The position numbers and the translations under genes were made by a program. This document shows, piece after piece, positions 39,498-53,200 of a stretch of DNA of 64,000 bases. Numbering within the stretch: the first letter of the stretch is position 1; every line of letters begins with the position of its first letter. The notes beneath the pieces are model-generated. The model did not search any database and was not told where the DNA came from. It worked only from the letters and a program-made list of their open reading frames with translations. The DNA comes from Anseranas semipalmata (Eukaryota; Chordata; Aves; Anseriformes; Anseranatidae): contig VXAA01001241.1 in the NCBI GenBank assembly GCA_013399115.1, positions 766,560 through 830,559 on the forward strand, in the 5' to 3' direction.

Positions 39498-42400
39498 CTA
39501 GATTTTCCATATGGTTAGTAAGGGAATACCTTCAAAGGAGTTATGACTTCTGAGGCTAAAATGGTGGGTAGTATGGCTGAATTACCTAGCTCTTGAGGCG
39601 GGTTTTATTTGTGACTGCTTGTTCCTCTAGCTTGTTACTCCATTTTTTTGAGAATCAGTGTATTTCTGTAGTGCATTACTTAGTCTTTTTTCATAAGGAG
39701 AACGTCCCCAAAAGATGACCTCACGGCAGCTTTTGCAAGTTTACATTTTAAGCATTTTTCATCAACTTTACAAGTGAGAAATAGGAGACTTTTGAAGTAC
39801 TACATGATGATTAACTTAAAGTAAGTCACTCCGTGAGTTAACATTTGGGCTTGGATTGCATACTGTAGCTCAGTTCATGAAATCATTTGATTGCTTTTTG
39901 CTTCTCCTTATTTTTCTTGTGTCCTCACAGGATTTCTCACCCTGTTGAACTTCCAAATGGCAGAATGCTAATAGAAAATTCCCCCTTAACCTTTCTCAAG
40001 TATGTATCGTCTTAGATGTTTGATAGCACATATGAAAGAAATCCAGAAATTTCATTTCCACAGGTTCTGAAGAACATCTTCAGCCTTTGTAAACTATTCA
40101 TGTGCGAACAGGTTTACTTGTTGATCCAGTGAAGTGCTGATGGCTGTTCCGGAGAACAGGATATTAGCATATAATTTATGTTGAGAAAGATATTATGAGG
40201 ATAGACACTTACCTTATTCCCTGACTGATTTTTCATTTGTGTGTATCTGTGAAGTAGCTCAGAAAGACCTAAGTGAACTGTAGAACCATTAAGATTCCTT
40301 GTTCAGGAGCTAAGGAATAGGAATTTAGTGTGAATATTGATTTTATTTATTTATTTATTTTTAGACCATTAATTCTAGAAGGTGTCACGCTATTTTTACA
40401 TCATTTCTACTTCATAAAGGCAACTAAGGCTTGGGCTCGCGTTAATGTTTCCAGACATGTCTTGTTTTCACCTTATGACCTTGAGACTTGTTGCATTATT
40501 TATTCATCTTGTATGCAGTATTAAGTGCTTTTCAGTGTCTGATCCCTGCCCTGATGAGGGACAGCAAGGGAAGAGGATAGGTTCACAAACTACCTGTAAG
40601 CATACATATAATCTATTTTCAGTTTCATAACAAAATATTTGAAGGTGTTTTCTAATTTGTTTTTCTGTTTCTTTGGTTTAGATTAGTGTTTTTGTTTGTT
40701 TGTTTGTTTGTTTGTTTTGCATAATAGCAATGTTAACATCTGGCAGTAGAAATCAGGCACAAGGGGTTTAAGGGAAGTAATTTTTCTCTTGAATAGGTAT
40801 GACCTCACTGTATGTGGCTTTATTTCTAAATATGCAGGGTATTTTTGGTTGGTTTTGTTTTCTGTTTTTTTTTGGTGGCGGTGGTGTTTTTTCTTAAACC
40901 TCAGTACTGTCACAGTCTGTATGCAAAGACGAGGAGCTTAAGGTGTGGTTTTATTGTCTGATGCTTTCCACTGTTCAGTAGCTTACAACATAAGTTATGC
41001 ATATTAAAGCCTGCACAAACTAGACAGTCTCACTTTGCACCTACCAACAGGCAAATGTCTGAACAGCATAAACAAGACAACATGCCAAACATGGGGAATA
41101 GCTTGTTTTCTGTGGGAATAGAAGACAAGAGAAATGGAAGAGTAGAATGAGGGATTAAAAAAAAAAAAAGTTGCAAATGATTGAGATGTAATGGAAGAAG
41201 TAATACCTTTTTCTTAATCACAAACTGCAGTTACAAGATTGACAACAAAGAGTTGTATTCCTTGTTTAAAACATTCTCTAATTAATATTACAGTCGTTCC
41301 ATTACTTTAATATTGAACTTTTTGAGTTGGACTGATACAGAGACATCACAGTGGTTTATGCTTTCAGTGTTCGGAGAGAGGCAGATAAATTCAACTTAGC
41401 ATTTTCTACTGGTAGTAAGTCCAAAATAAATTTTCAGCAGTACTAAAACAGAACGAAATCCTAGTTATTAATTTTTAAGCCTAGATTAGTAACCTTTACT
41501 TAATTAACAGTCAAATCAAAGTAAATTCATCCCATTTTTTAAAATGTGAAAGTGTAGCCATTTGCAAACCTAACAGTTCAGTTGCTCTGTACTTTTTCCA
41601 GCTGCAAGACACTAGCATAGGTTAGTATTTATTAGTTGCATACTTCCACACTGGCTGTGATGGTATGTTCAAAGTTGTACACGTATAGAAGCGGTATGAT
41701 GAGCAAGAAACTTGCACTTGAACTGGGAACTTATACTGCATATGAAACCAAACATGTAAAGAAGATTTTCAGAAAAGTCAGTAAAGCGAGATTGGAATAC
41801 AAAGGCAGTAAGGATTCTTGGACCTAAGCTGAGAAAAATGTGAAAGAAAAATACGAAAGAGAAAAAGTCCATAGAGGCAAAATAAAATGCAGGTATTAGT
41901 CTGTGAGAAGGTTGGGAATTACTACGTTAATAATACGGAGTGCCACATCTACAACCTCCTCGCCCATAGGTTAGTAGTGGGGATGTGGGCATGCAGGTCA
42001 GATCGCTGGCAGAGAGCAACTCTCAGGAACTAGTAATCTTCTCTGTCACTCATTGCTAAACACTATTGTTCATCTGAACCAAAATGGTACTAAACTACGT
42101 GCTGCTGGCATTTAAAATAGAAAGATTATCAAAAGATCTTAAGTTAATGACTGTAAGAGATTGACAAGTGCAAAAGCACACATCATTCAGGATTCATTCC
42201 TCTAGGCTTTCAATCTTGAAAAAAAATAATTTAAAAAAAAATGCTATAAAATGGAAGAGACGTAAGTTGACAATATGAAGACAGGAAATGGCAGGGAGGC
42301 ATGGATAAGCAAAACAAATGCAGCTCAGATTACAAAGGTGCATACAAATCAACAGCAAGATCATGAGGAAATGTGTAAATATTTCCTGAATAAATCTTAG

Positions 42401-43710
42401 AGGCCTGGATTAGAACATTTTTGAAATGAGGGTGTCGGTCTCTTTGTAAACAGATGCAGAAAGTGGCTTGATCTAAGGGAAGGGGCTAGGGGGCTTTCCA
42501 TCTGAGTGTTGAAAGGCTGGACATGGGAAGAAGTGCCTATGCACGACATGATTGGAACAAAGGACCTTAAATGGCTCAAGAACTAGGAGAAGGCTGGCTG
42601 TTTCCTTCTGGATCTGCGCAGATGGTAGGCCTCTATCTCAAAGTAAAAGTTAGGGATGTGTTGCATTTTACAGGACATGCAATTTTCTGACTTACAGTTT
42701 CAGGTCAGATTCTTTTGGTCTTTATCGTAGTATCATCTTAAGGGAGATGGAGAACTAGTATACTTATGTATGCAAATCTTCTGCAACATCAGGATACAGC
42801 TCAGTCAATTTATATTCAAAGTCTAGTTTTGAGCAGATGAGTCGCATGCTAGTAGAATGGGGCCTGAATAGAACAACACATTTGGGGGGGGGAGAATAAA
42901 AAACAGGTAGAGAAGTTGTTAATGGATTTACCTAATCTCCTACCTAATGCAGTCTGTGACTGGATGTAAGGATTTTGGTATCTCCAGTAGTCAAATCAGT
43001 TTGAGCTTGAAAAACAGCAGTTGCATGGAGGTTGCATCCTGTCATCTGAATTGCAAGCAGTGGCCTTGTCATCCTGTTGTTTGTCATTGTCAATAAGCAT
43101 CTTTGAAAGTTGGTGGGAGGAAAGTAATCATGAGTACACTGGAATGTTGGGATGAATTATACAGTAACAAGAAAGTAGCATATGAAAGGGAGAGCCGCAC
43201 TATAAAGCAGGGAAAGTATAAAGGCAGGCAAAGAAGTCCAGTTTGTGTCATTGAATCTCTGTGGCTTGAAAGTCCTTGCTTAAGTAGGAAGAAGATACGA
43301 AGGTGTACTTGTGACTGTCCGACTAGGATGAGGATTGACTGCGAAGTGTCAAGGAAGTGCAGAGGCTTTTCTGCGGGCAGAAAGCACTATAGTGATGGCT
43401 GAGAACACGCTCTGTAGATTAAGCCACAAATGATACAAAGACTGCATTTTAGGTGCTGCAAATTATCACTTTGTGGAATGCACTGAAGTCTTAGCTTTGA
43501 GTTGCATTTGAATTCCTTCTAGATGTAGATTTCCATCAGAAAGGAAGCTTTCTGAAATGGTGACCATAACTTATTTAATCTGTCTTTATTATCAGGATGG
43601 TTTTGCATGGTCACCACATATTTTTCCAGTCTCCCAAAAGTTAAAGTATTTTAGTTTGGAGAATCATTTGCTGAATGATGTGGGAAATGCAAGGCATGGC
43701 AAAGCTTACA
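39498..43710. other. Non-coding, AT-rich unique DNA
   Basis: No exon or RNA gene recognised. Simple repeats (TTTA)n at 40342-40360 and (GTTT)6 at 40694-40717 are visible, with an A12 run at about 41158. A G9 run lies near 42884. Confidence 0.6.
40694..40717. repeat. (GTTT)6 microsatellite
   Basis: Six uninterrupted GTTT units, read directly. A second, shorter TTTA tract lies 330 bp upstream at 40342-40360. Confidence 0.95.
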
Positions 43711-43757
43711 AGCGCTGGCTGGGCAGGGAGGGGATGGACTAAATGACTTCCAATGGC
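43711..43757 (+). mobile_element. Possible CR1 fragment, + strand
   Basis: GCTGGGCAGGGAGGGGATGG then ACTAAATGACTTCCAATGG resembles the CR1 segment just before the 3' tail (GGGGTTGGACTAGATGACCT then CCCTTCCAA). The match is short, and the octamer tail is absent, so it may be chance. If real, it is the only CR1 piece here in + orientation. Confidence 0.35.
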
Positions 43758-45202
43758 TGACTGTAGTCCACTTTTCTATTTATTCCCTGAGCTAAAGCAA
43801 CTGAAATTCAAGAACTGAAGGTGATACATTCCAAGTACAGCAAATCTTTTACACTTTTCCATAGCTACATGGATAGTGCCACTAAAGAAACTGTATATGA
43901 TTGTGAACACCTTCGGGGAGGTGATCAGAGTAAACTGTGTGTATTTCTGATGATCACATTTGAGTATAAAACCTTTCAGAGAAATGTATGCCCTGTGTTT
44001 TTGCTAGGACTTTATGACAGAATCTTTGAAGAAATGGGTAAATCTTCATGCTGTTACCTTCCTGTCAGTCCTACTAGAGATGTCTCTATATAGTATAGGC
44101 TTTAAGTGACTGCAGTGCTAAGTAAGGCTTGTCAAAGAGCTCTGTGAAAAGGTTGAACTCTGGTGGTTAAAACCATCAAATCCAAGTGCAAACATGTTCC
44201 TCTGCTTCTCTTAGAATACTCAGGGTAAAAAAAAATAAAAAAAAAAACTGGATTCTTTTTTTCTAGCTCTGGCAGTAATAGTACTTTATCACTATTACGG
44301 CTTCTAATGAACATACTAGATTTAGTACTTTAAGAGGGACTTCATTCCTGGGGGACACTTTCCGGTATCAATTCATTTACCTTTTATATGTTTCTAACGA
44401 ATCCTTGCCATATGTGCTAATTATGTAGTAAATCTGATACTCAAATCAAGTAGTCTCATCTCTTGTGCTACTGCTTAATGTGGGAAAAAATAAGGAGGAG
44501 CCACAAAAAGCTTGTTACGCTCCTGAGTATATCCAGGCAGTATCTGGTTCTCTGTGTCAACTTTTCAGGGTAAGCTGTGGGTGGCTGCGACCATATCTTT
44601 CTTTGTTTTACAGCCTTGAACATGCTTGTTTTTAATATACCTCTTACCAGCTAGGAATCAGCTTTTGAGTGTAAGACATTTCATAGACTAGATTTTGTTT
44701 GGCTGTGTAATGGAATCAAATAACGTGGCTGTGGAAATAATAAAGTTAAATGTATTCTTCGAAAACTTGAGGTAACGGTAACAGTTATTTGCTGCCAATT
44801 GCAATTGCTGTAGGAAAGTACATTACCAATGGGATATTTTTCAGTTATTTTTTCTAGTATGCATATACACTTACAAAGTAATAGACACCATTCTGAAATG
44901 CAATGTGACATTATCAACAAAATATTAGGAAAATTAAGATGCTAATAAGCAATGCAGCATTAGAAAGAGAGGACTGGTCAGGTTTTCTCTTCATTATGTC
45001 TCTGGGTCGTTCTGTATCCTTGGCTAGACACATAGTCGCATTCCTTCTATGCAAAACTAAGGCAGCAAAATGTACTTACAGGAGGGATGTAGGAATACAA
45101 CCACTTGAAAGACTTTTAAAGCAGAAGAATGGGAACAGCTTTAGTACCGTTTAAGCTAAAGTATCATTCTATTGCAATCCTTTGGCTGAAGAGAGGAAAG
45201 TC
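43758..45202. other. Non-coding, AT-rich unique DNA
   Basis: Nothing recognised. Open frames are up to 90 codons (43821-44093) without a protein-like pattern I know. Confidence 0.6.
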
Positions 45203-45244
45203 TTTTTTTTTTTTTTTTTTTNTTTTTTTTTTTTTTTTTTTTTT
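45203..45244. repeat. Poly-T, about 42 bases, with one N
   Basis: A T homopolymer interrupted by a single N at 45222, then AAAGGGG and a GT/G-rich stretch. It could be the A tail of a minus-strand retroposed sequence, but I found no flanking duplication. Confidence 0.95.
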
Positions 45245-47312
45245 AAAGGGGTGTGTGTGGGGAGGGAGGAGTAATTCTATTTTCTGAGTAGAGTTGGCTG
45301 GCAGATTATAAAACACAGGCAGTTAGATGCACTTTTGAATAATACTGTACAATATATATATTCCTATATATTCCCAAGAGCCACTACTAAAGAACAAAGT
45401 CAGTACTTCTATGTAATATTAACAGGTACAGTATTAACTGTGTGGAGATACTAAATAAATACAGTCTAAAGTGCTTAATTTTTTCTTGTTTTTACACATA
45501 TGCACCCCTCTTTGTAATTTTCAAAGACTTTTAATGCCCAGCATAAGAAAGAACTGCTTATGATACAGTTATCAGAGCAGTAGCCTCATCAGCAGTGTGG
45601 AACTGAGTAATGGTCGGTTTTGTTTATAAAGCCTGTTTCTGTTTGCTGGTTTTGTGGCAGATATATATTGGCTCATATTTTGACCATAAAAATACAGATA
45701 ATTGGTAGGTAATGAGGGAAATGAATTAATAAGGAAAACATACAGACAGCAACTATTGTAATAGTTGTATTCGTGCTGTTGTACTGCTGTGTCCTTGAAC
45801 CACAAAACTGCTTTTATATATTGACTTCGCATTGCCACATGGCATTTTTTGTGCTTTCTGACTCATGCAAAAGAGGGTAGCATGAATAGGTGTGATATGG
45901 GAAGGTATCTAGGTGGCTCTTCTTTCTTTGCAATTAAGATTGGGAAGAAAATTAAAAACAACAACAACAACAAAGAATAAAGCTCTGTTTTCCTGTTGCA
46001 GTTACAGTGGAATACCTATGAAACTAGTTCATCATTCTTTCAACTGGAATAACACATCTATAGGATGATGGAAATTCTCTGGGTTGTCTTTGGCAGGGGG
46101 ACCATCTCTGTCCCAGGTTGTGTAAGGAGTTCATTGCCATTTTGGGTAGGAACAGTAATGGAAATGCATGTATATATTTTTAACTCAGCTCTCCGTAACT
46201 GTTAAGTACCCAAACCACAGTAGAAATCAGGTAAGAGAACATCTCTATATAGATTTTCAACATGTTTCAGAATTGAAACCCTGGTCAGTCAAGTCATTTT
46301 GGTACTTCTGAAGTAAAAGGACCATTTGATGGCTAAATATGGTGCAATTTTCTTCTTGTTTAGGGTGTCTAAATAATAAGTATTATATCAGAGACCACAT
46401 ATATAAAACTGAAATTTATTTTTATTTGGAGGTCCGAAATACTGTGTGTCCTCTTCAGGAACCAGAATGCTCAAAGGAAAGTTCTAGTGCTTGGATTTTT
46501 AAGAGAGACTTGCTTCGCACACGTGCACGCACACACCATTTTCGCTCACTCTCACTCTTTCTCTTGTCAATAAGCTTTTACCACATTAATCCGATAGTAT
46601 TGAAGTTGCACAGTGAGAAATTGAAAGCTTATTTATCTTGCTCTGAGCAAAATTTTATTGACTCTTTGTAAACCAGTTCTCTAGCTGCTGACTCTGATTT
46701 GGAACTGAAGATATTTGTCACTGAAAATTAAAAATTTAATGTACATGTTTCTTCAAAGGGCATATCAAACTCTGTTGCTTTCAGGAAGAAAAAACACTGC
46801 TTTTGAATCTGGCATACCTTACTTTTCAAATCATGGCAGTCTATATAGTGGAGAGAGATTTTTTGCCTGATAATTATAATTGGAAAAATGCCCCCAACCT
46901 GCAGAATTCTGAAAATTGATATTTCTGAGACTTGGAACAGGTGGCTCATGGATCTCCTGCTGAACCTTGAATGTGTTGAGATTTGGGGTATTTCTTGTAT
47001 CTGATATGCTCCTTATCACATACTCCACTCTCTATAGTGGTCTGGCATTTTTTAAATTTGTGTGATACCAAATGTCTGTATTTCCTGTGATCATGAAGAT
47101 AGTGCTACCAAGCCACAGTCAGAAGTTGCACCATCAAAGTATGGCTTACCGATGAGCCATGTGTCATTACGGTCCTGCTTGGAAGAATCCTCCTGCATTT
47201 ACACTGTATAGATGTTCCTGTCTTATGGGCACAGGCAGAATATGCTTTTTTGTGTGTGTGCAGGAAAGCCACATGTGATATTCTCTAGATTATGCAAACA
47301 TTTCAGCAATCG

Positions 47313-47343
<31 letters not shown>

Positions 47344-49264
47344 GCCAGGATTTTCCTTCTTTAAAACCAGGTTTGAGGCATTCTGTATGAGAATAGCAGT
47401 TGTTATGTTTGTGTTTAGGTGGTTTGCAGAGGCATCTAAAGGAACACCTAGATCCTCTTCTGAAGTTTCAGGAGGAATTTTGGGCAAGCAAGGTGGGATC
47501 ATTGTGGTATAACTTTAATTTACTTAAGTCAGCCTTGTAGTTATAGAAGGAGATAGCTAAGTCTCAGGGATTGTAAGTAGCTGCAGAAATGTTGCCAAGA
47601 TAATTTTTGTTGTATCCTAATTAAAACTATAATTAACAAATAAACATTTTACTAATAACATGCTAACAATTTTTTTCTGAAAGGTAATATAATCAGGGAC
47701 TTGATTCTTATTTTTCATACCCTTCACAGTAGTGTTTCCATTGGCATCGAGTACACGACCTATACCTGTTTTTTATGTTTGTTTGTTTATTGATATTACT
47801 ATAGTTAGAATCAGGACCAGAATTTCTCATTAGAAATTTGAAAGTTAAAGTTTCTTGGACATGGAGCAGTTATTGGATTTGTTTCTTCTCAACACTTTTT
47901 TAAAATTAGTAGTAAATGTTCTATCTGCAGTGACTTTCTGCAGGCTACAGTTAGTGTACAGCCTTTTCACATACTTTTGACAGAAATAGAGGAACTAAGT
48001 ATCTGGCCTGCACTACAGTAACAGTAAAGCATTTCAACATAGCTCAGTCGACTGGGTCTGTGTATCTGTTGTCTGTACTGTCTCTTTCAGTTGTACAGCC
48101 TCATGGTCCTTAAAGGTATTGTCTTCCAACATGATCCATTCGTGCAGCTACTGCAAACACAAATTGATAAAATTGATTTTCTCATAATACAGTATTATCT
48201 GATTTTCACAGATTTTTAAAACTAAATAAGATGATTGTTCAATGAAGCTGTTTCTGTTTATTTTTAACATCTTTCACATTTTTAAGTTGCTTTGTGATTC
48301 TAAGTGAATTGGAGCTCTGGGAGTATAAAGCAGAGTTATTAGATGTTTTGGCCTGTAGAAAATGTTTTCCAAAGGCTTTGTCCACTCACAGCATTCTGAA
48401 AGTACACGCCAGTGAAGGAGCATCATCCTCTGACTGCATGGAACTGTTTTCTTGATGAAAGAAGTGACCTGAAGGAATTAGAAGAGGTGATGGAAGGACA
48501 TATTTTGGCTGGCAAAGTCAGGGCTTCATGTTTATTAAAAAATAAAAATAAACTTTTCATGTTTAATTTAAAGAAACGGTAGAATGTTGGGATTTATAAT
48601 CTTAATAATGCCGTGTCAGAGCTACATGATGTTAGTGGCATGCTAGCTGTACAGGATGCGGATATGTAGAAACATTTTACTACAGATGCCTTTCTTTTTG
48701 TTACTGAGAGGAAAAAAAAGCAGAAAACAGCTAAGGCAGCAACAACAAAAACAACACATTAGGCATGCACTACTAGTCTAGCTAATTCTAGGGGTGCTAT
48801 TAGCAGACATTTAGGCAAATCTATTAACATTTACCATCAGCACAAATGCAATTGCATTCCTACTTTTCATGTTTCTGGCAAAATATGCATGGCCATTCAA
48901 GGGAGGAAAAGGACATTGGAACCATTTGTTAAGTAGTACAGCCTAAAAGACATCATAAATTACATGATAGAAAATTCCTATTCAACTTTACAATTAAAGT
49001 ACGATATTTTGGGAAAAAAAAAATACTGTTGTGTATTGTAACTGTTACAATCAAGCACTGAAGCTTACCATGTACCTTTTACTCAAGGGCTCACACTTTT
49101 GAAGTGGGATAGTCCTTATAAATTTACCTCCACTGGTATTGCAGTGGCTCCCTGCCTAAACAAAGAAAACAAAGCATTATTCAGCTCTTTCTGTTTTAAG
49201 AAATTACTTTCAACTTGTATTTTATTGGTTAGCTTGTTCTTTGAGCTACACAATTTGCTGCTTG
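45245..49264. other. Non-coding, AT-rich unique DNA
   Basis: No gene or transposon recognised. Contains a (TAA)10 tract at 47314-47343 and a (CAA)n stretch at 45957-45973. The 110-codon frame at 46339-46671 shows no family resemblance. Confidence 0.6.
47314..47343. repeat. (TAA)10 microsatellite
   Basis: Ten uninterrupted TAA units, read directly. The tract is translated as a polytyrosine run in a minus-strand open frame, which is therefore spurious. Confidence 0.96.
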
Positions 49265-49440
49265 GTGTCGGGAAGGAGCAGGAACCAAACCAGAAGGGCA
49301 CCCGCGTGCTGTCCGTTGCTGCGGGTCCTTCTGTCACCCGCTGCCTGGGAGCCCTCCTGGGTCCCCAGGAGCTGAGTGCGGCCCTCAGGCCCCCGCAGCC
49401 CCTGCGTGCTCATTGCCCTCACGGCCCTTTTGTTTCCCCA
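49265..49440. other. GC-rich islet
   Basis: About 170 bp of strongly GC-rich sequence with roughly ten CpGs, set abruptly in AT-rich surroundings. It supplies the second half of a 126-codon + frame (49099-49479) that resembles no known protein, so I do not call a gene. Confidence 0.6.
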
Positions 49441-49943
49441 CCTATGTCAAGCATTAATGTGTGGAGAAAGGATTTCTGACGAAGCCTGAAGCCTAGCATT
49501 AATCCTTTTTCTACACTGAGAGCTGACTATTTCAGCTTTCACTGTTTTTTCTGTCTCCTGCTCCAAGGCTCAGGTAGGCCTGGTTTTCATCTTCGTTGCA
49601 GTGCTGTATATCAGATCAGTGGAGTTACAGCGAATCAAATATAAATCTTGTCAGGGGGGTTTATTACGTTGTTTTAGCGACATTTTTTGTTGTGGGGTTA
49701 TGCTGTTAGAATGTCAAAACTCTGTTACAGTAGAAAGCCCCACAGTCATGGTTTTTTTTGACTGATTTTACAACTCTGATGCTTTTGATCTGTCCTTTTC
49801 AACTTTTCTATTGTGCTTTGCAAGTCTTTACCACAGCCCTAGTGCCCCTTGCATCCGTCTTTCCTCAAGGCAAGTTCTGTAACTCGAGACAGACCTGCTC
49901 CGAGCTGTGCCACTTTCTCCTCCCCAGCTTGGCCGCTTGATCC
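49441..49943. other. Non-coding, nothing recognised
   Basis: Ordinary AT-rich sequence between the GC islet and the CR1 copy. A 60-codon frame is present but not protein-like. Confidence 0.6.
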
Positions 49944-50075
49944 CATAGAATCATAGAATATCCCAAGTTGGAAGGGACCCACAAAGATCGTCGAGTCCAA
50001 CTGCTGGCACTACACAGGTCTGCCCAAAAATTCAGACCATATGACTAAGAGCACAGTCCAAACACTTCATCTCCT
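49944..50075 (-). mobile_element. CR1 LINE 3'-end copy, 5'-truncated
   Basis: CATAGAATCATAGAAT at the left edge is the reverse complement of the CR1 octamer tail. It is followed by GTTGGAAGGGACCCACAAAG, TCGTCGAGTCCAACTGCTGG and, further right, AGTCCAAACACTTC, all in the order of the avian CR1 3' region. The element lies on the minus strand and is about 130 bp long, 5'-truncated as most CR1 copies are. Similarity fades near 50075, where GC-rich sequence begins. The GGACCCACAA variant is frequent in chicken-type subfamilies, which is the main clue to a galliform-like host. Confidence 0.95.
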
Positions 50076-50290
50076 GAGGGAGGCCGGCAGGGCCACCTGG
50101 GGCTAGGTGGGGAGAGGGGGCACCACCAGAAGCCGGCGGGTGTGCTTGCTGGAGCCGTGGGGCTGGGGTCCCGGGGGCACCGCGCACCCTGTCAGCGGCC
50201 AGAGCCGCAGCAAGGCCGCCTCACGGCAGGCCTCTGCTGGCAGCCCGGCCCAGCTGGTCCCGCGCCGCCTCAGGCCGCCCGTCACCACAA
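50076..50290. other. Small CpG-rich islet beside the CR1 copy
   Basis: Very GC-rich (roughly 75 percent by eye) with 16 CpGs counted between 50101 and 50290. It passes loose CpG-island criteria for GC content and CpG density but is only about 200 bp. Open frames exist on both strands simply because stop codons are rare in such DNA. No TATA box, exon or known motif was recognised. Confidence 0.6.
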
Positions 50291-53200
50291 GTGAAAAGCT
50301 TCTGACGTTTTTTCAGTGAATAAATTGTACGGGTTTAGTTGCTTAATTCCTCTAGCAGTTGCTTTGTTGTATATGTATATTTCTTGAGATAATTTGTTTC
50401 CTTTCCATTGGGAAGGCAAGAATCACATTTATATGGACCAGATACTGCATTATGCTAACACATATTTTGTACTCAACATGTACAGATTTAAGTGATTATT
50501 TATATAAAATGTGTGAGAAGAGATTCATCCTCTGCTTGTCTGTTGAGACTTAAATTCAAGATTCTGAATTTTCCCTCACGCAGCAGCTAATGACTTAATT
50601 TGTGTTGGTGGCAGCTTAAATCCTGGCACTGTTCAAACGGCGCTGACTGCTGCGAGGAAAATGCACAACCATGAAATAAATCCCAGATAGTTATTAAAAA
50701 TAAAAGGGGGGNAATACTTCATTTTCCAGTCAGTTATTAATCTTCTAAAGTGACCTGTTTAGATGTAAAAGAAGAGTAAATAAAATAATCTTACAGAACG
50801 CTTAAATCTCTCTCTCAAAATTCAGATTTCATCTGTAATACTGATGTTACCTCTGTGGGTTTCAAAGGATTTTATACCTGTTATACTGTATTTTAACATT
50901 TTTCTTTGAACTTTTGACACATTTTGGGAAGGAATAATGATATTCTGCTGAAGGCAACAGAATTTGCAGGTATTCCAGTTTCTAGCATCATGGTTGATAA
51001 AGTGCAGAGACTTTTAAGTGATATAATGAAAGTTTCCCTGGAAGACTACCATTTTTTTTTTTTCCTAAGGCATCATTCACATAGGAGCTGATTTTCTTCC
51101 AGAACATCGTAATGTATTTCAAGGGTTATGCTTACAGCATCACAGAGACCACAGAAATTGAAACCCACCTTAGAGCATGGCACTCAAGTGATTGCTGTTT
51201 TAAAAAATCTTTGAAAGAGTGAGAAGAGACGTTAGGGAAAAATACTCATTATCATGAGAGCGCAGTACATGCAGTCCTGCTCATGCTGCTGAATCACGGC
51301 GCCCAGTTAATGGCACCCGTGTATGTAGGTTAATTGTTGACAGAGGGAGCAACAATTTGTGTTATCACAATGTCATAACAGCTTTCAACTGCCTACCTGA
51401 ACCTGCTTGTTGTCTATTTAAGGTTTAAAAAATGTTAAAACAGTAATTTTGCTATATTAGAACTTGAAGTATAAAATTTGCTCTAGTTTTAACCATTATG
51501 GAAGGTTTGAAATATCGACTTGATTCTGTTGTTTAGATGACTTGGGACCTAGGCTGACACAAAAATGGTGTTGTTACTCTGAGTTGCAACACTTAAGACA
51601 AAACCAAACTTTCTAGTAAACTCCCCAAGAGCTTGTTCTTTGAGCACAGTCCTCAAGAAATCAGTTCTCCAGGTTTGGGAAGATGGAACTATCCTATTCA
51701 TATGCAGTAATGTGCTTGAAACCATCCATTGTGAAGTGAAACTGTTGAATTTGTGGAATTCTCTACTAAAGCAGTTTCTTCCTTGGTGTATTGAAGGCAG
51801 ATTTGAGGTTTAAAATAGTCAATGCCACGCTTACCAGTATAGCACTGAAACAGGTAACCAGTGCCCCCGTGTGTCTGGAGGGCAAAATGTAGCTAAGCTG
51901 AAAGCTTTTCTCAGTTTGTGCAATAGGTCACTTAGCAACATTTTGGAAACAGTTAGGAGTATTCCTAATTTCATTCTAGGTCTCCATTCTATAGTGGAAA
52001 AGCAATGTAGTAACTGTAGTACATCACATTTTAAATAACTATCAGGAAGCAAGAGTAACAGGCTAATGCAGAAAAGGCATCCCTCAGTTGCTTTTGGGTT
52101 GCAGAAAAGCTGTGGATGGGCATGCTCCAGAAAGCATTGCAAGTTTTCACTTCTTTGTATAGATACTTAGATTAGAATGTTGCAGTGTTAGAGGTGGTTC
52201 AAGCTGATGAAAGAAACTGGGCTTTGACTTAAATCATACAGGCCAAACTGTGCCTTATTTTATCAATGTAAATATTCTAATATATGAATAATGATGATGC
52301 TATTACTGACTTTGGCTTTTCTTCAGTGATGTACCTGTAACATTGAACACAATGTCATTTTAATAATAAAGACTCTTTTCTGCCTGCTTTCTTTGAGCTA
52401 GCTGGTGTACAAAGTATATGGTTGTCAGAGGAGATAAATACACAAGGATAACTTCTATTAATACTGGGCAGGAACGGAATGGGTACTGTAAATATTTTCA
52501 GTCCTAATAATTTCTATAGGAAGGATATAGCAATTCATGCGGTTGTTGATTAGCTCGTTGTTTTTTTTTTTTTTTAAACATTCTCAGGGGTATTGTTACT
52601 CTCAAGAAAATGGTAATCAGGTCTTTCAGTGGCAATATTGAATTTAGAAAGTAAGTAGTTACTGGTTACAGCGTGGCTTCGTTAGTATACAGGAAAATCA
52701 CTCATTCTGTGGTGATTAACATCTATTCACATCTTGGAATGCATTATGGGCTCTAAATTATCATAGAAATTAATGCAATCTTCTTAAAGGGCTTAAAATA
52801 TGGTAATAGATACAGCATACTAGCACCTGCAGCTCAAGGTACTAAAGTTATTAAAGTTGGATATAATTATATTTATTTTGCAAGCATCTAAGTGAGGGGG
52901 AGAATGAGAAACAAAGTTTAATAAAAATGAAAAAGGTACTCAAATTCTTTTTATTTAATAAGTATATTGCCATTTCTGATGCATATGAACTACTTGGTAA
53001 CGTCCGTTTTGCAGTTCTAGAAGCGTGGCAGAAAGATGACGCTCCCTGCACCGACTTCACGGGAGGGAATGCAGCTGCCTGGCTTGCTCGATTTGCACCA
53101 GTGTGTTGGGAGAGAAGTTTGTTGCACAAGTTTAATCTTTCAAGGCTGCTTCCTACCTGTTCGCTGTGCTTGTATCTTTTTTAAGGGTCACTTGAAGACT

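Noticed and set aside
45203..45244. Poly-T as the tail of a minus-strand retrocopy
   Set aside because: No matching flanking duplication or recognisable body was found on the right side.
49099..49479. 126-codon + strand open frame
   Set aside because: Half AT-rich and half through a GC-rich islet where stops are rare; no recognisable domain, promoter or splice context.
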